Assembly: GCF_027359415.1 (NCBI RefSeq)
Contig: NZ_CP114780.1
Coordinates: 434,001 to 498,000, forward strand
Direction of reading: 5' to 3'
Length of the DNA stretch: 64,000 nucleotides
Origin: Prochlorococcus marinus str. MIT 0918
GTDB lineage: Bacteria; Cyanobacteriota; Cyanobacteriia; PCC-6307; Cyanobiaceae
Positions within the stretch are counted from its first letter, which is position 1. Each line of letters begins with the position of its first letter. Below are positions 37,744 through 46,710 of this stretch, in pieces. The notes under the pieces are model-generated. The model had not been told where the DNA came from and did no database searches. It was given only the letters and a program-made list of their open reading frames with translations. A program made the translations under genes and the position numbers.

Positions 37744-39546
37744 TTAACGTTTAACTTTCTTTTTATCTTTTAGTTTCCTTAACCTTATAGATTCAGGTGT
37801 AACTTCTAACATTTCACCAGGACCTATATATTCTAAAGCCCTTTCTAGTGTTATTTCTATTGGTGACTGTAAAGTATCAAGTTCTTCAGCTCCAGCGGAG
37901 CGCATATTAGTTAGTTGCTTTGTCTTACATATATTAATTTCTAAGTCTTGAGGTCTATTATGTTCACCAATGATCATTCCTTTATAAACCTTTGTTCCAG
38001 GGGATATAAAAAATTGACCACGGTCTTCAGCATTTTTTAGCGAATAAAAAGTAGAGACGCCTTCTTCAAAAGAAATTAAAACTCCATTCCTTCGAGCCTC
38101 AAATTCTCCTAACTTAGGTCTATATTCAAAAAATGAATGGCTCATTATCCCCTCTCCTCTTGTTGCTCTTATAAATTCTCCTCTAAAGCCAATTAAACCT
38201 CTTGATGGAATTAAAAATTCTAATTGTGTTCTTCCATCATTTGTATTTAGCATATTCTGCATTTCACTTTTTCTAGTGCCAAGTTTTTCTATACATGTTC
38301 CTACTGATTCTTCAGGAACATCTAAAACTAAAGTCTCTAATGGTTCACAAAGTTGTTCATCGATTGTTCGGAAAATAACCTGTGGTTGAGATACTTGGAA
38401 TTCATAACCTTCTCTTCTCATAGTCTCAATTAAAATCCCTAAATGCAATTCTCCTCGGCCACATACAGCAAATCGATCTGGAGAGTCTGTTTCTTCAACA
38501 CGTAAAGCAACATTAGTAAGTAATTCTTTAAATAACCTTTCTCGTAATTGCCTACTAGTAACAAACTTACCTTCTTTGCCTGCAAAAGGAGAATCATTCA
38601 CAACAAATGTCATCTGCAATGTTGGTTCATCAACTTTAATTAGTGGTAAAGCCTTGGGTTCATCAGGACAAGCTATAGTCTCACCAATATTTACATCATC
38701 AAAACCAGAAACTGCAACAATATTACCTGCGTAAGCTTCATTTATATCTATTCTCTGTAGTCCTTCAAAACCCATTAATTTACTAATTCTTCCTTGTTTA
38801 ACTTTGCCATCTTCTTTTATTAAAGATGCTCTTTGGCCTGATTTAATAACGCCATTATGAACTCTCCCAATAATAATTCTTCCAAGAAAATCAGAATAAT
38901 CTAAAGAAGTAATTTGCAATTGCAAAGGTTTATTTTGATCTCCAATTGGAGGTGGAACATGACGAATTATAGAATCAAAAAGAGGTTTCATATTTTCACT
39001 ATCGGTTGCCATATCAGGCTTTGCAAATCCTCCTAATCCACTTCCAAATAAATAAGGGAAATCACACTGATCATCATCAGCACCCAATTCTAGAAAAAGA
39101 TCTAAAACCTTATCTACAGCCTCTTCAGGATCGACTCTGGCTCTATCAATCTTATTTACAAAGACAATAGGCCTAAGACCTTGTTCAAGTGCTTTTTTAA
39201 GTACAAATCTAGTTTGGGGCATAGGTCCTTCATTAGCATCAACAATCAACAAACAACCATCAACCATGCCTAATACTCTTTCAACTTCCCCCCCAAAATC
39301 TGCATGTCCTGGAGTATCAACAATATTTATCCTTGTTTCATTATAAGTAATTGCAGTGTTTTTTGAAAGTATAGTAATACCTCTTTCACGTTCTAAATCA
39401 TTAGAATCCATAACACAAGTTGGCACAAACTCGTTATCTCTAAATATTCCTGATTGATTAAGTAAGGCATCTACAAGCGTTGTTTTTCCATGATCTACAT
39501 GCGCAACGATTGCAATATTCCTTAGAGATTGTTGATTAGAAATCAT
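37744..39546 (-). CDS. typA: GTP-binding protein TypA/BipA
   Basis: TypA/BipA is a ribosome-binding translational GTPase that helps 50S assembly and stress adaptation. The 600-residue protein has G1 [15 protein letters not shown], the switch G3 [12 protein letters not shown]4 [12 protein letters not shown]-like beta-barrel domains, and the BipA-specific C-terminal domain ([15 protein letters not shown]). Length and domain order are standard. It heads a two-gene unit with the DUF309 gene. Confidence 0.97.
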   Translation of the reverse strand: MISNQQSLRNIAIVAHVDHGKTTLVDALLNQSGIFRDNEFVPTCVMDSNDLERERGITILSKNTAITYNETRINIVDTPGHADFGGEVERVLGMVDGCLLIVDANEGPMPQTRFVLKKALEQGLRPIVFVNKIDRARVDPEEAVDKVLDLFLELGADDDQCDFPYLFGSGLGGFAKPDMATDSENMKPLFDSIIRHVPPPIGDQNKPLQLQITSLDYSDFLGRIIIGRVHNGVIKSGQRASLIKEDGKVKQGRISKLMGFEGLQRIDINEAYAGNIVAVSGFDDVNIGETIACPDEPKALPLIKVDEPTLQMTFVVNDSPFAGKEGKFVTSRQLRERLFKELLTNVALRVEETDSPDRFAVCGRGELHLGILIETMRREGYEFQVSQPQVIFRTIDEQLCEPLETLVLDVPEESVGTCIEKLGTRKSEMQNMLNTNDGRTQLEFLIPSRGLIGFRGEFIRATRGEGIMSHSFFEYRPKLGEFEARRNGVLISFEEGVSTFYSLKNAEDRGQFFISPGTKVYKGMIIGEHNRPQDLEINICKTKQLTNMRSAGAEELDTLQSPIEITLERALEYIGPGEMLEVTPESIRLRKLKDKKKVKR

Positions 39547-39635
39547 GAAAATAGATTCTACCTAAGAAATTTAAAGGTAATAAAAAGCATCGAGTCAAAA
39601 CAATATCTCAAAATGAGTAATTTTATTAAAAAAGC

Positions 39636-40394
39636 CTATTTTGATTTAGAGTTTTTTTCTATTCGCATCCTCTTGTTAGCTGGTTCAAACTGCTCTAAAG
39701 CTTCAACTGTTCCTTCAAACCTCCAATGCCAAGGCTCATAACTGACTCCCTGAGAATTCCCCTTTGGGAAAGATAAAACAAAATGAAATCGGGCAGCATT
39801 CCTTTGAAGCCATACAAAAGCAGGAGTATTTTCAAATTCAACTTCAAAATCTGTATATCTCATCGTTCCATCTCCAAGATCAATTGCATAACCAGTACTA
39901 TGCTCTGAGTAACCTGGCGGTGCAGAAACTTCTGCTCTTTCAATAGCAATTTGATTTCGTACTGATTTATTTTCATAAAAAATATCTCTTTGCAAATCTA
40001 TAGATCTGTAACCACTTAATAAAACCAACTGAATTCCTTCTGCTGCTGCTGCAGAACTCATTTTGGATAAGGCTTTGTAAGTATCTCTATGAACAAGTAA
40101 TCCTGGATAGGCAGTTACTAAATCTGTTAGGGAAGCTTCTGGATAGGGGAAATGTCCTAACAAAAGACCATCAAATGAAGAACTACCTATTAATTCATTT
40201 TCTTGAAAAGGTTGTGATGATTTCTGAAATGATAAATATTTATAAGTAAGAAAAACAGAAAAGACGGTTAAGAAAATAAAACCAAACAAAAAAGACCTCA
40301 ACCATTTAGAAGAGACCCGTCTTAAAGACTGAGACCTTCTGGCAAGAGGGATCTCATCGTTAGTACTACCTCCAGGTCCTCCTAGTTTGGTCAC
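39636..40394 (-). CDS. Membrane-anchored VanY-type D-alanyl-D-alanine carboxypeptidase
   Basis: A 252-residue M15B-type peptidase acting on peptidoglycan stem peptides in the periplasm. The N-terminus is cytosolic and basic, followed by a single anchor (about residues 36-54, FGFIFLTVFSVFLTY). The catalytic domain has LLSGYRSIDLQ, the zinc ligands in PGYSEHSTGYAIDLGDG (S-x-H-x6-D), and YEPWHWRFEG with the final W-H-W. The start is GTG at 40394. A second M15 peptidase of the VanX type lies at 45867. Confidence 0.9.
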   Translation of the reverse strand: MTKLGGPGGSTNDEIPLARRSQSLRRVSSKWLRSFLFGFIFLTVFSVFLTYKYLSFQKSSQPFQENELIGSSSFDGLLLGHFPYPEASLTDLVTAYPGLLVHRDTYKALSKMSSAAAAEGIQLVLLSGYRSIDLQRDIFYENKSVRNQIAIERAEVSAPPGYSEHSTGYAIDLGDGTMRYTDFEVEFENTPAFVWLQRNAARFHFVLSFPKGNSQGVSYEPWHWRFEGTVEALEQFEPANKRMRIEKNSKSK

Positions 40395-40505
40395 AAAAAG
40401 AAAGCCAAAACTTATTTCGATCGTAACGGTCTTAGCTAACTACTTCATACAGTAATTCTTCTTGATGTAGGTTTTTAAATAAGACAATAAAAAATTAAAC
40501 TGAAA

Positions 40506-41846
40506 ATGTTGCGTGTTGCAGTCATCGGTGGAGGCCCAAGTGGTTCCTGTGCAGCTGAAATCCTTGCTAAAGCAGGAATCAATACATGGATCTTTGAACG
40601 GAAACTAGATAATGCTAAACCTTGTGGAGGTGCCATACCCTTATGCATGGTTTCTGAATTTGATCTGCCTGATTCAATAATTGATCGTAAAGTCAGAAAT
40701 ATGAGAATGATTTCCCCATCAAATCGGGAAGTTGATATTAGTTTAGATAAAGTTTATGGAAAAACTGAAAATGAATATATAGGAATGTGCAGAAGAGAAG
40801 TAATGGATGCATTTATGCGAAATCGTGCAGCTGAATTAGGAGCAAATTTAGTGAATGGATTAGTTACTAAAATAGAAACTGGTGTTAATCGCCAAGGGCC
40901 ATATCAACTTATTTATTCTGATTATTCTGGGGGTGGTTCTAAAGGTGAAACCAAAAAACTAGAAGTAGATATAATTATTGGTGCAGATGGAGCTAATAGC
41001 CGAGTTGCTAAAGCTATGGATGCAGGTGATTACAACGTAGCAATAGCTTTTCAAGAAAGAATCAAGCTACCAGAAAAAGAAATGGGTTATTACGAAGACC
41101 TAGCTGAAATGTATGTTGGAACAGACGTTTCTCCTGATTTCTATGGTTGGGTATTCCCAAAATATGACCATGTAGCAGTGGGGACAGGAACAATGCAAAA
41201 GAATCAAGCACTAATTAAAGATTTACAAGAAGGAGTAAGGGAACGTGCAATGAAAAGATTAGTTAATGGAGAAGTTATAAAAGTAGAAGCGCATCCAATA
41301 CCAGAACATCCAAGGCCTAGGCGTGTTGTAGGTAGAATGGCTTTAGTAGGTGATGCAGCAGGTTATGTCACAAAAAGTTCCGGAGAAGGTATATATTTTG
41401 CAGCTAAAAGTGGAAGAATGTGCGCAGAAGAAATTGTAGAAGCAAGCCAGGGAGGAAAAAGAGTTCCTAGCGAAGATGATTTAAAAATATATATAAAGAA
41501 ATGGGATAAAAAATATGGTGCTACATATAAGGTTCTAGAAATACTTCAAAACATCTTTTATTCTAATGATGGAGCTCGTGAGGCATTTGTTGAAATGTGC
41601 GATGACATTGATGTACAACGACTAACTTTCGATAGCTATCTATATAAAACAGTTGTAGCGATGAAACCTCTTCAACAGCTAAAGCTCACATTTATGACTT
41701 TAGGCTCTGTTTTAAGAGGCAGAGCACTTGCACCTAAAAGCTACAAACCTGTACCCAGTGCTGTTAGAGGAGAAGAAGAAGTTAATAAAATGTTAGAGGT
41801 TAGTACAATCAAAGGAGGTATTAAAGTAGGCAACAAATCAAAATAA
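40506..41846 (+). CDS. chlP: Geranylgeranyl diphosphate / chlorophyll geranylgeranyl reductase
   Basis: ChlP reduces the geranylgeranyl chain to phytyl for chlorophyll and tocopherol. The 446-residue flavoprotein has the FAD motif VAVIGGGPSGSCAAEIL, the substrate region PCGGAIPLCM, IIGADGANSRVAKAM, and ALVGDAAGYVTKSSGEGIYFA. It matches the cyanobacterial enzymes in length. It starts with ATG at 40506 and converges on glyS, whose stop is 16 bases away. Confidence 0.96.
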   Translation: MLRVAVIGGGPSGSCAAEILAKAGINTWIFERKLDNAKPCGGAIPLCMVSEFDLPDSIIDRKVRNMRMISPSNREVDISLDKVYGKTENEYIGMCRREVMDAFMRNRAAELGANLVNGLVTKIETGVNRQGPYQLIYSDYSGGGSKGETKKLEVDIIIGADGANSRVAKAMDAGDYNVAIAFQERIKLPEKEMGYYEDLAEMYVGTDVSPDFYGWVFPKYDHVAVGTGTMQKNQALIKDLQEGVRERAMKRLVNGEVIKVEAHPIPEHPRPRRVVGRMALVGDAAGYVTKSSGEGIYFAAKSGRMCAEEIVEASQGGKRVPSEDDLKIYIKKWDKKYGATYKVLEILQNIFYSNDGAREAFVEMCDDIDVQRLTFDSYLYKTVVAMKPLQQLKLTFMTLGSVLRGRALAPKSYKPVPSAVRGEEEVNKMLEVSTIKGGIKVGNKSK

Positions 41847-41861
41847 ATAATTTCACCTTAA

Positions 41862-44027
41862 TTATTGAACTATTAAATTAAAATCAGCTATTTGCTGAGC
41901 TTGATTAACTAATATCGATAGTAGATTTAACCTATTTTTACGAACATCCTCATTATCAGTCATAACCATAACACTCTGATCCCCATCAAAGAATTGAGAT
42001 AAAACATTGGATCCAGAAGCTAAGCCATTAGCTAATTTTTCATATTTATCAGGAGATGAGCTTTTGGCTATCGGTTCAAGAGCTTTAATTATTTCCAACA
42101 TAGCTCTCTCAGAATCTTTTTCAAACAAATTCGGGTCTACAAAATTATCACAGCTAACTACATTAGATGGCAATGTACTCTTTGTAGCTAATTTAGAAGC
42201 TCTGTTAACAACCAATTGAACACCTACTAATGACTTTCCTTTTCTCATCTGAGTTAACAATGAAAGTCTATTCAAAACATCTATTGGGTCTTTCATTAGT
42301 CGTTCTATAGAGACTGTCTCCCCTGCCACAGATTGAACAAGATCAATATCAAAACCAAATTCTTCTAAAAGAGCTATTATTCTTTGATGAAAAAAAGCTA
42401 ACAAATCATTAAATAAATTTTCAGTGTTGATCTTGAAATCCGGGAAAAGTTCTATCCAGTATTTTGTAGAAGTAAAGATTAAATCAAATAAATTAATTTG
42501 CCATTTTTGATTCCAAGTAATTTGCAAAATAGCATTTCCAGCTCTGCGCAAAGCATACGGATCTGAAGAACCAGTTGGCCTTTCACCTTTTGAAAAAATA
42601 CTCAAAAGCAGTTCTAATCTATCCAATAAGGCAAGTGCTGAGCCAGCAGCTGACTCTGGTAATTTATCGCCATATCCTCGTGGCAAATAATGCTCCATTA
42701 CAGCCAATGCAACATCCTTAGACTTCCCCTCTGCAAGCAGATATTTGCCTCCCATAACACCTTGAAGTTCTGGAAATTCTCCAACCATCTGACTAACAAG
42801 ATCATGCTTAGAAAAATAAGCAGCTTGTCTCAAATGAGAAAAATTAACATCTGAAATTTTAAATTTACTTTCAAAAAGATCGACAAGCCATTCGATCCTT
42901 TTTACACGATCAAACAATGACCCTAATCCATCAGCAAATGTTACTTTTTTTAATTGATCTCTACGCACTGAACTAGTCGAGGACAAATCAGTATTTATAA
43001 AGAATTTTGCATCTGCAAATCGTGCCTTTAAAACTCGTTCATTTCCTTCTCTAATTATTTTATTTGATTTAGGCAACCCATTTGAAATGCAAAGAAAAGT
43101 AGGGGTTAAGATTTCTTTTGCATCTAATGCAAGTGGATTCATTACTGCATTTTTACGATATACAGGAATATATCGTTGATGCACTTGCATTACTGTACTT
43201 AAAACTTCTTGAGGGAGTTCTAAAAAAGACTTATCAAATCCCCCCTGAATTAATGACGGTGACTCAACTAGATCAGTAAGTTCATTTATTAGCGTATTAC
43301 TCAAATTAACTTCACAATTATTTGCTAGAGAATATTCTTGTACTATTTTTTGTATGAATTTTGATCTTTCCTTTCTATCTACAATTACTCCTACCTTACG
43401 CATCTTAGAAGAATAATCTTCCGATGAATTAATAGTTACTAATTCCTTAAAAAGCCTATGACCTCTACTAATTCGACCAGAAAAAACTTTAGGATCTGAA
43501 TCTGGAAGACTAATAGATATTTCTCTTTCATCAATAAGAGCGACAATCCATCTTATAGGACGTGAAAATCGTATATCACCTACACCCCAACGCATAAAAC
43601 GCCTACCTTGAATATTATTAATCCATTTAGGTATCAATTGAGCAAGTAAATCAAAAGCAGTTTCTCCTTTTTTAATTGTTTTTCCAAATACAAATGCACC
43701 TTTAGAAGTTTCCTTGATTACTAAATCAGTAACAGAGATTCCATATCTTTTGGCAAAGCCAATAGCAGAAACTGTTGGAGCACCATTTTCAAATGCTCTC
43801 GAAGCTGGTGGACCTTTCCGTTCTTCAATTAGATCATTAGAGTGATCAGCTAAATTATTTATGCATACTAAAAGTCTTCTTGGCGTACTAGAGCATTTAA
43901 TTTCTTGAAATTCAATACGATGCTCCTGAAGATCATTACGAACTAACTCTTCAAGCTGAGGAACAACCAATCTAGCAAAATCCGCAGGAAGTTCTTCAGT
44001 GCCAATTTCAAGTAAGAAGTTAGACAC
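41862..44027 (-). CDS. glyS: Glycine-tRNA ligase beta subunit
   Basis: GlyS is the tRNA-binding subunit of the two-subunit glycyl-tRNA synthetase; the catalytic alpha subunit GlyQ is not in this window. The 721-residue protein has the N-terminal LLEIGTEELPADFARLVVPQ, the ERKGPPASRAF segment, GVGDIRFSRPIRWIVAL, and DPYALRRAGNAIL towards the C-terminus; all are family hallmarks. It starts with GTG at 44027, divergent from sir across an 88-base gap. Confidence 0.96.
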   Translation of the reverse strand: MSNFLLEIGTEELPADFARLVVPQLEELVRNDLQEHRIEFQEIKCSSTPRRLLVCINNLADHSNDLIEERKGPPASRAFENGAPTVSAIGFAKRYGISVTDLVIKETSKGAFVFGKTIKKGETAFDLLAQLIPKWINNIQGRRFMRWGVGDIRFSRPIRWIVALIDEREISISLPDSDPKVFSGRISRGHRLFKELVTINSSEDYSSKMRKVGVIVDRKERSKFIQKIVQEYSLANNCEVNLSNTLINELTDLVESPSLIQGGFDKSFLELPQEVLSTVMQVHQRYIPVYRKNAVMNPLALDAKEILTPTFLCISNGLPKSNKIIREGNERVLKARFADAKFFINTDLSSTSSVRRDQLKKVTFADGLGSLFDRVKRIEWLVDLFESKFKISDVNFSHLRQAAYFSKHDLVSQMVGEFPELQGVMGGKYLLAEGKSKDVALAVMEHYLPRGYGDKLPESAAGSALALLDRLELLLSIFSKGERPTGSSDPYALRRAGNAILQITWNQKWQINLFDLIFTSTKYWIELFPDFKINTENLFNDLLAFFHQRIIALLEEFGFDIDLVQSVAGETVSIERLMKDPIDVLNRLSLLTQMRKGKSLVGVQLVVNRASKLATKSTLPSNVVSCDNFVDPNLFEKDSERAMLEIIKALEPIAKSSSPDKYEKLANGLASGSNVLSQFFDGDQSVMVMTDNEDVRKNRLNLLSILVNQAQQIADFNLIVQ

Positions 44028-44115
44028 AAAAATAAAAATTGTTCAACATCACTTTCTTGAAGATACAATTAAAAAGTATGATTGTAAGAGGTTAACTGGT
44101 TAAAAAAACCAATTC

Positions 44116-45912
44116 GTGACAACTAAAGGAGCTAAAACGAATAATCCTAATGATCTAGATCTTTTCCCCTGTATTGCTAATGGGGAAAATCACTCTAAAT
44201 TTGAAGATTTTAAAGAGAATAGTCAGTTTCTAAAAGAACCTCTAAAGTCAGAACTTGAAAACTCAAACTCATATTTCTCAAATGATGCGGTTCAGTTATT
44301 GAAATTTCACGGAAGTTACCAACAAGATAATAGAGAGAATAGAAAGAAAGGATTAGAAAAAGATTGGCAAATGATGCTTCGCCTTCGAAGTCCCGGAGGT
44401 TATATACCTGGCCCTCTATTTATTGCATTAGATGACTTAGCTGAACGACTTGGGAATAAAACATTACGAGCTACAACAAGACAAGCTTTTCAAATGCATG
44501 GAATCAGAAAAGAAAATCTAAAAGAGGTTATCAATACTATTATTAAATCAATGGGATCCACTCTTGCTGCATGTGGTGACATTAATAGGAACGTGATGGC
44601 GCCTGCAGCACCATTTAACAATAATGGATATCCTACAGCCCGTAAATTGGCAAATGAGATAGCAGACTTATTAACCCCAGTAGCTGCAGAAGGAACTTAC
44701 CTTGAGTTATGGGCTAATGGAAATCAAAAATATAAAATTTCTCATTCACCAAAAGTTAAAAGTATTAGAAAAAAACAATATAAAAAAGGCTTATTCAGTG
44801 GAGCAAAAAATGAACCTCTTTACGGAGCAACATATCTGCCAAGAAAGTTTAAATGTGCCGTTACTGTCTCAGGAGATAACTCTGTTGATCTTTTGACGCA
44901 TGACATAGGATTAGTTGTCTTTACTAAAAAAAATGGCACCTTAAAAGGCTGTAATGTCTATGTCGGAGGAGGGATGGGGCGAATGCATAACAATGAAACT
45001 ACATTTGCTCGCATTGCTGATCCTCTTGGTTACGTAAATAGTGAGAATATTTTAAGCTTGATTCAATCAATCTTGGCTTTTCAAAGAGATTATGGGAACA
45101 GAAAGCTAAGAAAAAATGCTCGCATGAAATATTTAATTCATACCAAAGGTATTAAATGGTTTAGAGAAAAACTTATCGAAGAATATTTTAAAAATGAAAT
45201 TCTACAACCTAAACCTGAATTGCCAACAGAGCTAAAAGATTATCTAGGTTGGAACAAACAAGATAAAGATCTTTGGTTTGTTGGGATCCCTCTTTTATCA
45301 GGTCGACTTAGTGGAATTATTAAGTCAAAGATAAGGTTTCTAGTTGAAAAGTATCAATTAGAAGTACGCCTCACACCTAATCAAGATATATTGCTTTGTA
45401 ATATAGGTAATTTCCAACGTTCCTCTATTGATCAGGAATTACAATCGGTAGGATTAAATCGCGTACCATCAGTCAATAGCATTGCAAAACATGCTATAGC
45501 TTGTCCAGCACTTCCTTTATGTGGACTAGCCATAACAGAAGCTGAACGTTTTCTTCCACAAATAATCAGTAGAATAGAAAAACAACTTCAAAATCTAGGT
45601 ATTAATCGATCAATTTTGTTAAGAATGACAGGGTGCCCAAATGGATGTGCTAGGCCATATATGGCTGAATTGGCCTTAGTAGGAAGTGGTTCTAATCAAT
45701 ATCAACTTTGGCTAGGTGGAAGTCCAAACTTACAACGGTTGGCAAAACCTTTTCTTCAGAAAATGCATCTAGACCAACTAGAAGTAACTTTAGAACCATT
45801 ATTTCTTCAATGGAAAGAAGTTTCTAGCCATTGTAGTTTTGGTGACTACATTTATAGTTTAAAAGATCAAGAAATTAATGAATTACTTTCACAAGTGTCA
45901 ACTGCACCATAA
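44116..45912 (+). CDS. sir: Ferredoxin-dependent sulfite reductase
   Basis: Sir reduces sulfite to sulfide with electrons from ferredoxin and a coupled sirohaem-[4Fe-4S] centre. The 598-residue protein has LRATTRQAFQMHGI, NVMAPAAPF, and the cluster ligands ACPALPLCGLA (C-x5-C) and TGCPNGCARPYMAE (C-x3-C). The N-P-N type loops and length favour sulfite over nitrite reductase, but these are related families. The start is GTG at 44116. The 3' end overlaps the convergent VanX-like gene by 46 bases. Confidence 0.92.
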   Translation: MTTKGAKTNNPNDLDLFPCIANGENHSKFEDFKENSQFLKEPLKSELENSNSYFSNDAVQLLKFHGSYQQDNRENRKKGLEKDWQMMLRLRSPGGYIPGPLFIALDDLAERLGNKTLRATTRQAFQMHGIRKENLKEVINTIIKSMGSTLAACGDINRNVMAPAAPFNNNGYPTARKLANEIADLLTPVAAEGTYLELWANGNQKYKISHSPKVKSIRKKQYKKGLFSGAKNEPLYGATYLPRKFKCAVTVSGDNSVDLLTHDIGLVVFTKKNGTLKGCNVYVGGGMGRMHNNETTFARIADPLGYVNSENILSLIQSILAFQRDYGNRKLRKNARMKYLIHTKGIKWFREKLIEEYFKNEILQPKPELPTELKDYLGWNKQDKDLWFVGIPLLSGRLSGIIKSKIRFLVEKYQLEVRLTPNQDILLCNIGNFQRSSIDQELQSVGLNRVPSVNSIAKHAIACPALPLCGLAITEAERFLPQIISRIEKQLQNLGINRSILLRMTGCPNGCARPYMAELALVGSGSNQYQLWLGGSPNLQRLAKPFLQKMHLDQLEVTLEPLFLQWKEVSSHCSFGDYIYSLKDQEINELLSQVSTAP

Positions 45913-46601
45913 AAACATTCTTTAAATTGTTTACCCCATGCCCAAAGCTGATCTCCAAAACTAAAATGCCACCATTCATTAGGGTGTTGTACGAACCCAG
46001 CCTCTTGCATAACATTTTTCAAAAGACTTCTCCTAGCATGCCATAAATACTCATTAAAAGATTGATCATGATTTTTAGTTTTAGAGTAATAATCTGGAGT
46101 TGAAACTGATCCCATAAAATCTATTTCCCCTCCCATATCTAAGGGATTGCCATTACTCAATGCAAGCGTTAAATCTACAGCAGCTCCAGTACTATGCGGT
46201 GGTGGCATAGAAGAGTCCATACATGGCAATGCCCAAAATTTGTTAACGGAGTCAATAACTTCGATTATTTCTGGATTTTCAGAGCCTAAATTTCTATTAA
46301 TCCCACGTGCAATACATTCTTGATTTATTGAATATTCATACATAAACTTTTGAACTCTAATTGGTCGCCAAGCATCAAAGATAGCAAGTCGATATTTATT
46401 ATGTGACTGTTTTAAAAATCCTTGAGCTGCAAGTAAACGTTTTGCAACTTCTTCTCTTAACATCCAAGGGGAATCTAAAGTCCCATATGGAGCTCCTAGA
46501 GATTGATAGCAATGAGGTTCTAGTCGATAAAGTTCTAATGGTAAAGTAACTAGTTCTTCACTGGAATGTTTTATGAGTACTTTTTGCCATGGTCTTAACA
46601 C
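45867..46601 (-). CDS. D-alanyl-D-alanine dipeptidase, VanX/DdpX-like
   Basis: A 244-residue M15D zinc peptidase that splits D-Ala-D-Ala. Conserved segments are IFDAWRPIRVQKFMYE, the ligand motif PPPHSTGAAVDLTLA (S-x-H-x6-D here as H-S-T-G-A-A-V-D) and NEWWHFSFGDQLWAW with the catalytic glutamate and zinc histidine. No signal peptide is visible, so it is probably cytosolic, where it could recycle cell-wall D-Ala-D-Ala rather than confer vancomycin resistance. It ends inside the sir coding region on the opposite strand. Confidence 0.9.
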   Translation of the reverse strand: MLRPWQKVLIKHSSEELVTLPLELYRLEPHCYQSLGAPYGTLDSPWMLREEVAKRLLAAQGFLKQSHNKYRLAIFDAWRPIRVQKFMYEYSINQECIARGINRNLGSENPEIIEVIDSVNKFWALPCMDSSMPPPHSTGAAVDLTLALSNGNPLDMGGEIDFMGSVSTPDYYSKTKNHDQSFNEYLWHARRSLLKNVMQEAGFVQHPNEWWHFSFGDQLWAWGKQFKECFYGAVDTCESNSLIS

Positions 46602-46710
46602 TTAAACAATCCTTTTTTTGGTAGTAGAAAAAATAAAAAACGTCTTTTATAATTATGTTATAACCTTTATATAATCAATCGGTTTACAAGATTTACCTTT
46701 TAAAAACATT